Origin: Hetaerina americana
Taxonomy: Eukaryota; Arthropoda; Insecta; Odonata; Calopterygidae
Assembly: GCA_022747635.1 (NCBI GenBank)
Contig: JAKTNV010000014.1
Span: 13,671,110 to 13,735,109, forward strand
Length of the DNA: 64,000 nucleotides
Direction: 5' to 3'
In this document: one piece after another, positions 1 through 11,051 of the stretch
Position numbering within the stretch: the first letter of the stretch is position 1
Layout: each line of letters begins with the position of its first letter
Made by a program: the position numbers and the translations under genes
Notes under the pieces: generated by a model
Seen by the model: only the letters and a program-made list of their open reading frames with translations
What the model was told of the DNA's origin: nothing
Database searches by the model: none

Positions 1-573
1 TCTACATTATATGAAAAAATTTGATTGCCTACTTTTGTTCCTAAGTAAAACTTTTTGCATGTACACAAATGCATTGTCTTCGTCATAATGAATTTCATGA
101 TTAACATGTTACCTCTCAATTTAATAGAATTATAGGCTATTTAAATAGCTTTATATGTACAGTCAATGTCCACTATGTGCTCAGGTAAAAATTTGCAAAT
201 GGGAAGAATTCCATGGAAAATGGGCTAATAATGACATAATTAGGTACATGAAAACAATCAAATTATTTTTAAACTAAAAATGCCTGTTTTCAAACTATGA
301 ATTAAATTTTTTTTAGATGTTATAGGTAAGATGGTGCTTTGCTAAATGCAATGTTTTCTACAGCTAAATCAATCTGAGAATACATCACAAGCATCGTGTG
401 TGCTATGCAAATTTTTATGTCGCACATTTGTGCGGATGACTGTGATGCAAATTTAAGTACTTAGCACTCCAAACGGGAAGGTGTTAAAAACCAGTTCACT
501 TTTTCTCAACTGCACAATTTATGGTATTTAACACCAAATTAAATAACACTTATTTAACAAAGAAACAGCAAAC
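1..573 (-). other. TEX10 intron 3 (partial)
   Basis: This stretch lies downstream of the exon 3 donor at 573-572 and continues off the left edge. It is AT-rich, has no long open frame, and I see no further exon or recognisable repeat in it. The rest of the TEX10 coding sequence should lie to the left of the window. Confidence 0.6.
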
Positions 574-897
574 CTTAGCCCGTCTCTGGACATCAGCCAT
601 TTTTCCAGCAGGATTAACACTTAATTTTCTCTCCCATCCCGAAGTTTTACCACTAGAAGTTTCCTTTTGCTCAGAAATTTGGTTAATTAATCCTTGAAGG
701 ATTAAATCAAATGGGTGGGATGCGGAGGGGGAAGAGGGATTTGATGCAAGAATTAATGCTGAAACACTTGGGCGGGAAAGCATCCCATCAAGAAGCAACA
801 AGGCATCCAATTGAATGTCCTTGTTGATGTGACTGAGAGCAGCACCCAAGTAAGAACAAAGCAGACACACGAATGGAGCCAACTTCGGCGAAGGAAC
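574..897 (-). CDS. TEX10: TEX10/IPI1 homologue, coding exon 3
   Basis: This exon encodes 108 residues in phase 0 at both ends. The acceptor AG is at 899-898 after a T-rich tract and the donor GT is at 573-572. The product continues the helical, ARM/HEAT-like repeat region of TEX10. The end of the exon carries the conserved S-W-x-R-x-L-S-V-N-P signature, seen here as GWERKLSVNPAGK, followed by Q-R-R-A-K. In vertebrate TEX10 the matching block has LSVNP in the same place (family knowledge). TEX10 and yeast Ipi1 belong to the Rix1/PELP1-TEX10-WDR18 complex, which acts in the nucleolus and nucleoplasm in late 60S ribosome maturation. The remaining ~650 residues of a typical TEX10 are not in the window. 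Confidence 0.85.
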
Positions 898-1065
898 CTG
901 AAAATTTAACAAAAATATGTTACACGCAATGACACAAGTCCGATCCTTAATCAAGTCCTGTACCTGCGGACACAGGATATAACGTGCCCTTTAACATTTA
1001 ATGAAATAAATGTTTGCAACCTTAAACATTGAAGATAAGATGAATTATATAGGGTCACTTCATAC

Positions 1066-1269
1066 CTGAGCAATAATATTTGCCAACTGAGAAATTGCTT
1101 CTTTTCTCACAGGTGACTCTCGATCAGAAATCAATTCAGCCAATTTTTCTAAAACGGACTGAAGATTTCCCCACAGTAATTCTTGATTATTGGTTAGAAT
1201 TTCTTTAAGGCCACTAAGGTTGTCCAGTTTAACGTTGGTATTGTAGTGCTGCAAACGCGTTAATGTCTC
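1066..1269 (-). CDS. TEX10: TEX10/IPI1 homologue, coding exon 2
   Basis: This exon encodes 68 residues in phase 0, from E-T-L-T-R-L-Q-H-Y-N to N-I-I-A-Q. The acceptor AG is at 1271-1270 and the donor GTATG starts at 1065. The pattern HYNxxVK...GLK(D/E)(I/L)L followed by a helix with D-x-x-x-x-V-R matches the start of the TEX10 helical repeat region in animals. It joins exon 1 (ending N-L-K) and exon 3 (starting V-P-S-P-K) without a frame break. The introns on either side are short (80 and 168 bp), unlike the long introns of the potassium channel gene to the right. Confidence 0.88.
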
Positions 1270-1349
1270 CTGCAGAAATATAATTCGTCACTTTGGAATA
1301 TGTTAATGAAAGAAAATATCTTTTTCCTCTTATCACCATAATTGCCCAC

Positions 1350-1541
1350 CTTGAGATTTAAATTGCGCTTCGTCACCGGCTCTAATCCTCCAGCTTTAAG
1401 TTGCTCTTTAATCACAACTTTTTTCACTTTAAATGATGTATCTGTGATATTTTGACCTTTCGGTAATGTTCTTCCAACCTTAAATTTCACTTTGTTCTGT
1501 TCTTTCTTAATATTTTTCTTATGATGGCCACGTTTACCCAT
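1350..1541 (-). CDS. TEX10: TEX10/IPI1 homologue, coding exon 1 with start codon
   Basis: The exon holds the start codon at 1541-1539 in a good eukaryotic context (AAAATGG) and 64 residues. It is rich in Lys and Arg. The run K-V-K-F-K-V-G-R-x-x-P-K-x-x-N-x-T-x-x-x-F-K matches the basic N-terminus shared by TEX10 proteins, where KLKVGKKKPK...NATxTxFK is conserved (family knowledge). The donor GTGGGC starts at 1349, and reading on past it reaches a stop inside the intron. The basic N-terminus fits nuclear and pre-ribosome targeting. The gene is transcribed leftward; its promoter should lie just right of 1541, where I see no clear TATA box. Confidence 0.88.
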
Positions 1542-2490
1542 TTTAAATAAAGGACTCTAATCTCATTTACTTCCTATCCCTATCTTCCCGACCACATGGA
1601 TTTATTTACATGTAGCACGCATTCCGGCAAATCTATCTTCAGCACTAACGAAATGCTAACTCGCCTTTTTCATTATAGAGGCGTTCTCTTCACGTGTTAT
1701 CCTTATACAAAATTTTTTCAGAGGTGTCTGATGGGATCTAATCTTGCCTGCTTTCTGTGTCGTTCGACTGTGCATATAACATTTCCTGTTAATAGTAAAA
1801 ACATTGTATGAAAAATCTCTTGATTTCTGCCATATTTTATTATTATGTGTGAATTTCAATAGTGAATAGGTATTGTAGAGGTATTGTGTATTTTCTAGCC
1901 ACTAATTCCCATCTTCCTTTAAAGCATTAAAATGAATGAGAATGTTCATCCTTGAAGAAGCCATATAATACGTAAAACAAATATACAATAAAACAGGCAT
2001 AAATGAATAGCATTTACTTTCCAATTTGACCTGGCAAAATTTATCAGCATTAGAAGAGCAACACCAAGACATGCTGAAATCTTTTATTAAGTCATCTCAG
2101 TTATTTTATCAGGGGTAGAACAATGATGAACTGACTTGATAACTTTTGGCTTTTACTTCACTTTCTTACCAGCCGTGGGATTTTTGATATACATATATAT
2201 TATATGTACGTATTTGCGGACACCTGTTGTGTCGGTTACTGGCGCGACGTCTCCCACAGTTCGTTAAACTTGTTAAACCATTAAGATCCTAGATCTTTGA
2301 CTCAGTTTCCATCGTTGTGGCTGTTTTCTTTAAGCTTTCGAGTAGTACGCTGCGATGATAAACTAGAAGTAATCATACTGAGGCTTATTGCGGTTGATGT
2401 GAGTAAAAAAAACCTTGCTAAAAAAGAGCATGTATGCCATGTCAATTGCTAAATTAAGTCCTTCCACTTTCATGAGTCAACGTTTTTCCT
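1542..2490. other. TEX10 upstream region, no gene recognised
   Basis: This is the 5' flank and probable promoter of the leftward TEX10 gene. Small open frames on both strands at 1596-1859 overlap each other and have no recognisable product. I see no repeat family in it. Confidence 0.4.
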
Positions 2491-2554
2491 TATTGTGGCC
2501 ACAAGCCTAATTGAAATTGTCTTGTCCTTGAGCTTATCTGGGAAAAGGTAGGGG

Positions 2555-2771
2555 ATGAGAGCATGTGATATTGGTGGAACAGAATTAGATGCCATGGAAC
2601 TCCCTCGGGCTTTGTGTACTCTTGGACCACACATGAGGGCCAGAACTCTTCTGCAGTCAGAAGCGACCACCTTGCATGTCTCAGCTCAGCCATTCGGAGG
2701 GCAGACGGGATCGCGCTCTGCTTTGGACAAGAAACCTGGAGTCTTCCTCCATCCAGATCGGCCTCTTGTGC
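2555..2771 (+). other. GC-rich island, candidate coding exon
   Basis: This block is much richer in G+C than its flanks, as the firm exons of this window are. On the plus strand an ATG at 2555 opens a 72-codon frame (M-R-A-C-D-I-G-G-T-E ... D-R-P-L-V-Q) that ends in phase 0 at a good donor, CAG|GTAAAG, at 2771/2772. A TAG lies just upstream in frame, so this would be a first coding exon. The minus strand is also open over the same block (2490-2840), and a second plus frame is open too, so strand and frame are not settled. I recognise no family. It could equally be old transposon sequence. Confidence 0.2.
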
Positions 2772-2829
2772 AGGTAAAGGATTGCTTACTTGCAGTAAAA
2801 TCTGCAATTCATTTTTAGGAAACTGAAAT

Positions 2830-3541
2830 TTACATGTCATCTTCTACTTATCCAGTTTTTAATGGTAATTTCTTCCATCCACCCTAAGTTTTCCTGTCCA
2901 AATACTGATGGTAAGGTGGGGCTACTTCCAAGATAGAGAGTTATACTTTAGTGCATATGCCTGATTGTCACCATAAAGATCTACTAATAATTTTGTGAAG
3001 TGCCATGTTTCATGGTTTTGGGTCATGTTGGAAACTGTCAATATCAATTCTGTTTTTCAACATAATGATAACTGTCGATCAGTCATGCGAAATTTTTTTC
3101 CTGACTTAAGAATGTATTCTTTATAGATTTCATATTTGAATCTTTGTCAATGTTTTAACCTAAACCCTGCTCATTCCTAAACAGTTTCAGTATTTTCTGA
3201 GAGCTAATATAAAATGGTTGGTCTCATCAGATACTACTCGGCTGAAACGTCTTTCAGCAATTCAACCAAGGTAAAATTTGATAGTTGATCTATTCAGACG
3301 TTGTATCATGGACTTCTCTGACTTGCCACAAATACACTAAAGTACCAATAGACTTCTCACTTTTAGCATTCCAGAAATAGACTTCTAATCAATTCCTAAC
3401 CAGGGAAGTCAAAGTTTTAGCTGATTACTTGAACATTGTTCATTATGCAGTTTAAAGAAGAACTTTCGATTAATGTAGTGATTTGAGTTCATTCATGAAT
3501 TGAATGAAGTTTCATTCATGAATGAAAGTCACAGTTTTCCA
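2830..3541. other. AT-rich intergenic, nothing recognised
   Basis: There is no convincing open frame, repeat or RNA gene in this stretch. Confidence 0.4.
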
Positions 3542-3700
3542 TTAATTCCTGAAGGTCAGTTTGATAGGTGAGAGTAGAGCTCATGTAATACTAAGCCCAA
3601 CAATATGCGCCATTCACACATCTGGGTAATGAGGCCAGTTCCTTCCTTGTGCGACCTGTGGACTCTCAGGAAGATCTGGTAACCAAAAACTAGCAAAGAT
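3542..3700 (-). repeat. SINE family A, decayed fragment
   Basis: Read on the minus strand, this matches the body and 3' end of the SINE at 21,223-21,495. Shared blocks are the GGTTACCAGATCTTC region, the GATGTGTGAAT motif, GGGCTTAGTA and the terminal GACCTTCAGG. The tRNA-like head is missing or too diverged to see. It is one of three copies of this family in the window. Confidence 0.6.
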
Positions 3701-6700
3701 GGGATGAGGCTGATGGTGACCACAGGCCACTGCCATCTTTTCACTCTCTCTCACAATCTCTTCCTCTTCCCCCCGTTGTCTGTACTGTCCCACTTTTACT
3801 CAGAGCACGCTTCCGTGTGTACCTGCTGTTGACATTGTTATTAGGACTGAGAATAGCAAACATGGTGGCTCAAAGCCTACATTTGTCGTCTTTGACTTCT
3901 TGGAACAGTGATGACCGAATCCCACCCACTGTGCAAGATTAAATTCTGCGTTTTACCCCACATGAAGGATATGCAGTGGTGTACACAGTGCTAACTCTCA
4001 TTGGCGAGAGAAGCACTTATTCAATTGGCCATTTTGCTGGGGTGACAATCACGACCTGAGTCGTTGAGAGGAGAGTGGGCTAAATTCGCTTTACAAAGCA
4101 AGGAAAAGGTAGTTACTTGTCTATATCTTTCGAGAGTTTGAAATTCTCTTTCCCTTTATGTGGAGAAAGAATTTTAGCAGAATCTAAAGTAGCTCCTAAT
4201 TTAGTTAAGTTGATCACCTGTACCCTGACAATCAATGATGGAGCGTACCTCAGATATGGTGCCCTCTTGTTTGCCCTCATGCTCTCATTAGTCCTCATAG
4301 TTCTTCATATTACCAACTACATAGGTACACTATGAATTCGCTGTCAGGTGCAATAGAGTTAGATTCACAACTTCTTTGAGGTTAAATTGAGACCAGACGG
4401 GTAGTGTCACTGTGCCTCCTGATTTTACTTAAATCCTCTTGAAGGTTGCCTTTGTTCAATCGAACCACCTTCAGATGGTTGCAATTAACAATTTGTTCGA
4501 AATTCAAGGGTGGAACATGGTGTTTAGAGGCATGCAGACTCGGCTACTCGGTCCCAAGAAATTGAGTTGGGAAAGCTTGCACTTCTAGCAGGAGGGAACC
4601 GACCCCCAGCATGGTTTGAAGTAAATACGGTTCTCCACAGTCCTAGCATAGGCAACACTATGGGGCATCTGACTGGCTCATATTAGGCCAAGCACTATCA
4701 GAGTTAATGCACAGTTCATTTGGTAGAGCTACAAGGCTAGTGTGAGAGGAAGGAGATGGAACAGGGAGAACAGATTCGTGGTGATTACCACCAGCTAGTC
4801 ATTATCAAGATTAAATTAAGAATATGTCTCATTTTGCTCTGGTAAAGGCAAGGAAAAGTGAGGAAGAAAACAAGGAAGTAGTTGATCAGTGATGCTCTGA
4901 AGTGATCGTTTAGTCTGCCAAAAATTATCTACTCATGACTTTCCATTTTCTATTTCTAGAACTTGAATACTCTCTTCCAAAATTTCTTATATCAGTTCCT
5001 AGCCTTAGTACGGGAAAAGTTGAATAGCTAATTTTGCATGAATTGTGTTGCATTTCATTTAGTTCAGTAATATAATTGGAATTTTTAAATCTAACGTTTA
5101 ATGTAATACATTAACATGCCATTGAAATCACTCAAATAAGCATTATTTTCCATCATCAATATTACATTTAACCAACTCAAAATCAATTGAGGAGAATCTT
5201 TCTGTCAAAGCAACTGATTCCCATCTAAAGAGTTCTAGCCACCTAAGTCAAATCTTGAAATATTCAGCTGAGGCTGTGTGAACATGACCTGAATTGAGTC
5301 GATTCTTTTCGTCAACAATCCAGCTGATCCGTGAGTCCACCTGATGCAAATGCCTCTGCACTGAAGTTGGTTTGGGGCTAGGCACTGCAAGGTGTAACTA
5401 TATTTGCACCACCAAGTATGTATGGCAATTTGCATACCTCTTTTGGTGATACCAAAATATTTCATTCTCTCTTGGTGTATCTTTCTTCAGCTTTGATATT
5501 GCCAGGCATTGCCATTACATTCAGCTAAGTATATGGTTTAAAGAAATTGAAAGTTATTTTTTTCCTTTTACATGCAATATTGAAATTAATTTACCTTTTA
5601 TAAAGTACTAGTGATAATTTCTTGCAGCTTATCAGTGCAAATTTTTTTGTTTATCATAAATAGTTGGGCTGTGTAACTTTACTCGGAATCAGTATATTTT
5701 AATCCACTGAATTATACTTCAATAATTAGTATTTTAGCAACTTTGGATTTGCATATTTTAATTGGCTATGGTTTTGATTACAATTTTTGATAAAATGGAA
5801 CAATAAATGACACTGGAAATATGTTTGTTTCACTGACTAATCGATTTTCCCCAAATTTTATGGATACATGCTAACAATTAAATCAAGAAACACCTCTCTG
5901 CCATTACTTTTTTCATTATTTATGATAACTTCCTGATTATTTATTAATACAGGATGGAAACTTTGTGCCAAAATTTGACCCCTTCATCATAAGATACGCA
6001 CCCTGGTGATCTCTGCGAACACTTGAATGCCAAGGAAACTTCAACAATAATGTAGCCTCATATCCTTTCCCTTCAACGTAAGTATGCTGTTTTGAATTTA
6101 ACATTTGATTAATTAATTGGAGTACAATGATGAAGCATTTTTCTATCATGCCTAATTACTCTTTTAGAACAGTAAGAAATGTATCTTACATTTCTGTCAT
6201 TGATTTTTCTCAGAAGTAAGAACTGTTTTTTTAGAATGTCTGATACCCAATGTTCCTCCTCTCGATAATTTACAGCAAACGTTTTACAAAGTGATTTAAA
6301 TTCTCTCAAACCTCTCGTGATTTAAATATTATCCAGCATCCTTAAATAGTTTAAGCTCTCTTCTGGCTTTAGAAAAGGATTAGGGGGCATTATATTTCAT
6401 GTAATCAGAAATATCAAGTGCCAATTGCATTTTCTGGCAAAATATTTTTTCCATATTACCCTGCAAGCCATTGCTTGGATGTGTGGCATTGGGTGATTAT
6501 ATACCAGACTACCCTTGACTCAAAACACCCTTTTCTCGTAGCCTGGTTGGACAACATTATTCTGATCCCTTATTGTACCTGGGAAAAATGGTGTCTTCAG
6601 TATATTTGTTCTACACTAAATCTCTCAAATTTTATTGAAATGATTGCTCCTACCCTAGTTCGATGGCACTAGTAATATATTATCAACATCATGCTAAAGA

Positions 6701-6925
6701 GACATCCTTCCAATTTATGCAAGATATTTAATCTGTAATGTAATCCAGTTCCTCTAGTAATATTGATACACTAAAGTTTGTCATAATGGTGTTTTACAAA
6801 TCTAGCTCACCTATGCTGCTCATGATCCAATATGGCAATTAATCTAACTTTGTGAGGTTCCCAAATACAAGCAATAAATTCTAAATGAGCCTAATGAGCG
6901 AAAGATAACATGGCTCTCTAACATA
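3701..6925. other. Intergenic, no gene recognised
   Basis: The stretch holds mixed AT-rich sequence with some moderately GC-rich patches (3,760-4,060 and 4,510-4,760). Open frames of 60-85 codons at 4113-4335, 5235-5465 and 5937-6672 have no start context, splice pattern or family resemblance that I can support. Confidence 0.35.
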
Positions 6926-6979
6926 TTGAAATGAAATGAAATAATTTACTTTGTAATTCCACACACTTTATTTAAAAAA

Positions 6980-7020
6980 AACACGACCCAGGTTTCGACG
7001 TTGAGCGTCATCATCAGGTG
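6980..7020 (-). ncRNA. Hammerhead ribozyme core in the Penelope 3' region
   Basis: Read on the minus strand the order is: CAC (7020-7018, helix I), CTGATGA (7017-7011), T, GACG-CTCAA-CGTC (helix II with its loop, 7009-6997), GAAA (6996-6993), CC-TG-GG (very short helix III), then TC, so the cleavage triplet is GTC ending at 6985. GTG follows and pairs with CAC in helix I. Every core nucleotide of the hammerhead consensus is present. A helix III of only a few pairs is the known 'minimal type I' form of Penelope-like elements (established knowledge). Beyond the first three pairs helix I is weak (A-U and G-U against an eight-T run). Confidence 0.8.
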
Positions 7021-7148
7021 GTCCTCATAGAAGCAAACTTGCTATATATACTTTCTGATCAAAGGAGGGGGGGTTGGTCAGAGAGGGAGGTTGGAGGGGT
7101 AAAAAGGTTACATTGTAGCTGGGAAGAAAAGAGTTTACATCTTTTGAC

Positions 7149-7517
7149 TCAAAAGAGTGGTAGGTCTAGACGTGGGGAGTGGGAGGGATACAAAATTTTG
7201 TTGGCAAGTTCATCTTTGCAACGGATACATTTCAAAATTTCTAACTGCTCCAAAGCATCGAGCCTTTGAACTTTATTTTCAAAATGAATAATTTTTGTCA
7301 CAAATTCACTTTTGTGGTCACTTTCGATGAGGTGCTTTTCAAAGAGGGATGTTATGTTCTTATTTTTTATACATGTTTGGTGTTCTTTAATTCTTTCTTT
7401 AAATTTCCGTCCTGTTCGCCCAATATACCTGTACTTTGTGTTACATTCTGAGCACTTTAACTCATACACTCCACTCCTCTCGTTTTTGGGGACTTTGTCT
7501 TTAGAGTGAGAGATCAC
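7149..7517 (-). pseudogene. Penelope-like element 1 GIY-YIG endonuclease domain
   Basis: The 122-residue frame carries G-V-Y-E-L-K-C then R-Y-I-G-R-T-G-R near residues 16-36, the GIY-YIG catalytic pair, preceded by K-C-S-E-C, a Cys pair typical of the linker finger in these elements. The helix F-K-E-R-I-K-E-H follows with its conserved Arg, Glu and His. This domain makes the target nick during Penelope-like insertion (family knowledge). It is separated from the RT frame by a break at about 7520-7575, so no full polyprotein can be read. The ATG at 7517 is probably not a true start. Confidence 0.8.
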
Positions 7518-7574
7518 GTTCTTAAGGCATGAACCACTGTAAAAGGTATATTTAATTTTTTGTTTAGGAAAACT

Positions 7575-8194
7575 TTAAATTACTTTTTGAGAAAAAGTCT
7601 CTAGATATAGTATTCTCCGCCATTTGGTAGTGGGATCTTTTAAATGTTCGGGGTTGTAAATGTGGCTTAAGGCTATTTTTGTAAGTTTATTAATTAGATC
7701 TTCTGAATAACCATTGTTTACTGCTAACGTTTTAATTACATTAAGTTCCGTATTTACATTGAATTTTGACATAGGGGTAGCGGTCAAATGGCGGATCATT
7801 GCGTGAAATGCTGAAAGCTTTTGGGTGAAGCAATACCCTGAAGAGGAATTAATTAATTGGCCTGTGTAAATTTCCTTCCTAAAAATGGAATACTGTAACC
7901 CGTCATTGTATTTAGAAATGGATAGGTCGAGGAAATTCAGGGAAACTTTTTCCTCTTTTTCACAAGTGAATTGTGCATTAGAATTGATAGAATTTAGATG
8001 TGCTAGAAACTGATCTAGTTGCCTATCAGAACCTGCCCACACACAGAAGACATCGTCTACATATCTAAGCTGACAAAATACATTATTAATGAGAGGGTGA
8101 GCTGAGAGAGAACAAAACTTTTTCAAAATTGTCCATATAAATATCGGCCAGGAAGCGGGACAAGGGTGAGCCCATGGCCGATATTTATATGGAT
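7575..8194 (-). pseudogene. Penelope-like element 1 reverse transcriptase remnant
   Basis: The frame covers palm, thumb and C-terminal RT regions. L-R-Y-V-D-D-V-F is the catalytic box, followed by F-L-D-L-S-I and Y-R/F-R-K-E-I-Y-T-G. Just upstream, in another frame, M-G-S-P-L-S-R-F-L-A-D-I-Y-M-D-N-F-E-K can be read near 8175-8120. It is the block that should precede the catalytic box, so there is a frameshift near 8110. Fingers and the start of the palm are absent. Not functional. Confidence 0.8.
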
Positions 8195-8204
8195 GCAAAA
8201 ACAC

Positions 8205-10761
8205 CTTATAAATTGCTAATACTGTCCATCATAGTTCTGCAATTATTTTTTAGGTTAGTTTTTCTTTCAGGATTTATGTCCCACAAGTTCCATAGCCACA
8301 TTCACTCCCCCAATTTCTTCTGAAAATTTATCCAACCATATTCCTATACTCAATTTTGCAATGCAATTATCTGTATTCTGAATTCTTTCCGGCAGGATCA
8401 TGAATAATTCCTTATTAGATCCTTTCACATTAAGATCGCGAGCAAACCAATTATAACTGTCATGAGGCTTAAAATGTATGCTTGCTTGTTGATTTCATTT
8501 AAAAGAAAGATTGAATAACATTTTTTATCAGACTGTATTTCTAAATATATGGTACAGTAATTATTCAAAGAGTGAATAGCTAAATGGGTATATAGCTATT
8601 GCTCTTCCTTCAGTGTGTAGTAACAATTGAATTCAGTCTTTTCTATATTTTTGTCATTCATTATTTAAAACCGGAAACGCTATAAGAATGAGTATATAGT
8701 GAGCATATGATTTTTTGCCTAAACTTTATCTTCCTTCATCTTTTTGATTGAAACATATTATTATTTCAAAAATTCAATGGCCCTAAACCCTATTTGTTAT
8801 TGAAATTTCAAATACCTATTGTTTTGGGTAAAGGATTCTTAACTACTGCTTCATTCTAAAATTTTCAGTGGCAGATCTGTTCACATGTTTGCAATAAAGG
8901 AGAACCACTCTGACTGTGTAAAGTCACTATTTTTGAAATTTTAATTTTAAATGCCTTTTTTTCTTGCTTATTCATGTGGATGCTTTTCTGGGTTTGTGGT
9001 GTTGGCATTTGGGATTTCTGTGAAGCTAACATATCCTAACACCTCCATCCTTATGTCCCAGTGGTGGTCCTTATCATCATTGTAAGTTTATAGTAATTGA
9101 AAATCATTATAATTTTTCTACTTAATCTGGTGGCAGAGGGAACTCCCAATGCTAGTGCAGGTAAGACTTTTCATGGGTCCTTGTTTACGCCAGTTGGAGG
9201 AGGCAAAGAAAACCAGGGTCATTGCAGATAATAGATCTAAATACTACTAATAAAATGATAGCAATAAATGATGAATACCTGAGAGAAAAATTCCATAATT
9301 GTCAATTTAAAAACTGGCTGCTAGGTTTTATCATGATCATCAGTCTTCTTTCCCATGGAGTGACCAAGCCATAATTAACATTATGAACTTTCATTCTCCA
9401 AATGTTTAATTTCATCTTTGCCTTATTTAGATACCTTGAAATACCCTTGTTCAGATGCTGAATCTGTGTTAACTTCATGGTAGTCCATTTTTGTAAATGA
9501 AATAGATGGATTACAATTTTGGATAGTGGCTTCAATTTTTACACATTATTTAATGAAAAAGATTGGTCTAAAGCTGCATTTAAACATTGTAATATCAGTC
9601 AACACTATATTGCTAATCATTTGTAAAATCACTGAGTACGTTTTTCTTGTTATATGTATCTGTATTTCACAGTTTCATTTTGTTCAATTAGAGCCACTCT
9701 TTGCAAATAGCATAACATTCAAATAAAGCCCTAGGTGAAAAGAGAATTCCAAACAAATTACTTACTAAATTAAAATAGATGAGATTTGTCTCAATGTTGG
9801 AGTATCATTTTTGGAGCTTAAATTTGACCTCTGGCCCCCTAATAATTAATGAAAACCTTAGTATTTTACCACTATATGATTTGAAATATTCCTTATTTTG
9901 ATATGCCATCTATGAATTTGTACCAGTGGCATTGTGTGGCAGGAGTTCTTTGTATAATTAGTGTTTGCGTAATCTTGACCGATATGGTCATCTTAGTTGA
10001 ACTATGGTGAATAAATCATATTTTTACCCTCTAAAATGGATGTACAACTTATTGGTGCAGTTATGAAGTGAACACAATAATAATACTCTTTCTGTTTACA
10101 AAATTAGTTATTGTCAATGCCAAGCAGTGCCCTAAATTTCATTTTAAAGTTTAATGTCCTGTCATTCCTAATTCAAGTTATGGTTGGAATTTCTTAGAGT
10201 TATGACAAAACTGGTCATTTATTGCAATTGAAACAATAAAAGTTAAGAATCGCGTTTAAAAGTGTATTTTTGTAGGAGATTTATAATTAGAAAAACTTAA
10301 ATTTTGTTAACTCTTTCACTGCTGTGAATGTATTTGTACCTTTTCTTCCTCTCGGAGGTGCTATATTATGTTTTGAAATTTTATTAAAATTATGCTCATC
10401 AAAATAAATTAATAAAAATTTTCCATTAGATAAACGGTGAATCTAGATAATTTTTGATATTTTAATATTTTTATTGATTACAGTATTTTATTATTTTGGG
10501 ATTAATTAAAGTTACAGAGACACAATACCCTCACTTTTTGCTGCTCGTTAGAAGTAGGTTTCTGGAGAATGAGCCACAGTGAAAGGGTTAAAAGTAAAAC
10601 ATATGAACCATGGAAACTGCAAAAAATGGAAGTAGGATCCAAAAGGTTTTATAAAATGAGTAATTGTGGTAATTTTTAATTTAAAAACAAAAGTGGTCAT
10701 TTACTGCCTTATTTTTCTTATGAATAGAATGATTTGAATGTATTTAATTATTAGTAAAGAA
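8205..10761. other. AT-rich intergenic, no gene recognised
   Basis: There are no supported coding regions. Small frames at 9302-9726 are AT-rich and unconvincing. No repeat family was recognised by eye. Confidence 0.4.
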
Positions 10762-11028
10762 TCAGTTTAAAGAAAAATTAATTGGCATGCTTGATGTATT
10801 CCCAAAATATGTATTCCATTCCTCAAAATAGCATCCACATTTCATGGAAGTGGCCGTGAAACCTGTCGTTAGAGTTCGGTTTAGTTCTTCACCCAGCCAA
10901 TTTAATGGGCCTATATATTTTCTTCTTGGAAGTACATATTTCTGATGACTTTTTTTATCAATATTTAATTTTACTCCCCAAGCTAATTGTAAAAGTATTG
11001 TAAAAAATAAAAATATTAAAACATTCAA
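10762..11028 (-). CDS. Candidate small secreted protein or first exon
   Basis: The 88-codon frame begins with a convincing signal peptide: M-N-V followed by a hydrophobic core (about residues 4-18) and a small-residue cut site near A-W-G/V-K. The mature part has a basic patch and a Cys pair in M-K-C-G-C-Y-F, then N-T-S at a possible N-glycosylation site. It has its own stop, so it could be a single-exon peptide, or the first exon of a spliced gene read through a donor. No family is recognised and the base composition is like the surroundings. Its start is only 23 bases from the divergent LINE at 11,052. A chance frame is quite possible. Confidence 0.25.
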   Translation of the reverse strand: MNVLIFLFFTILLQLAWGVKLNIDKKSHQKYVLPRRKYIGPLNWLGEELNRTLTTGFTATSMKCGCYFEEWNTYFGNTSSMPINFSLN

Positions 11029-11051
11029 ATTAATAATGATGATTTTAAAGA

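Larger units (their letters stand above)
6926..8194 (-). mobile_element. Penelope-like element 1, 5'-truncated and broken
   Basis: The element runs leftward: reverse transcriptase remnant (8190-7575), GIY-YIG endonuclease (7517-7149), then a 3' region with a TATA-like stretch (7041-7049), a hammerhead ribozyme core (7017-6985), and a tail ending in repeated TTTCA near 6926. RT plus C-terminal GIY-YIG nuclease is diagnostic of Penelope-like elements. The N-terminal half of the RT is gone. The 5' break coincides with a 19-bp inverted repeat (8132-8150 and 8175-8193). Confidence 0.85.
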
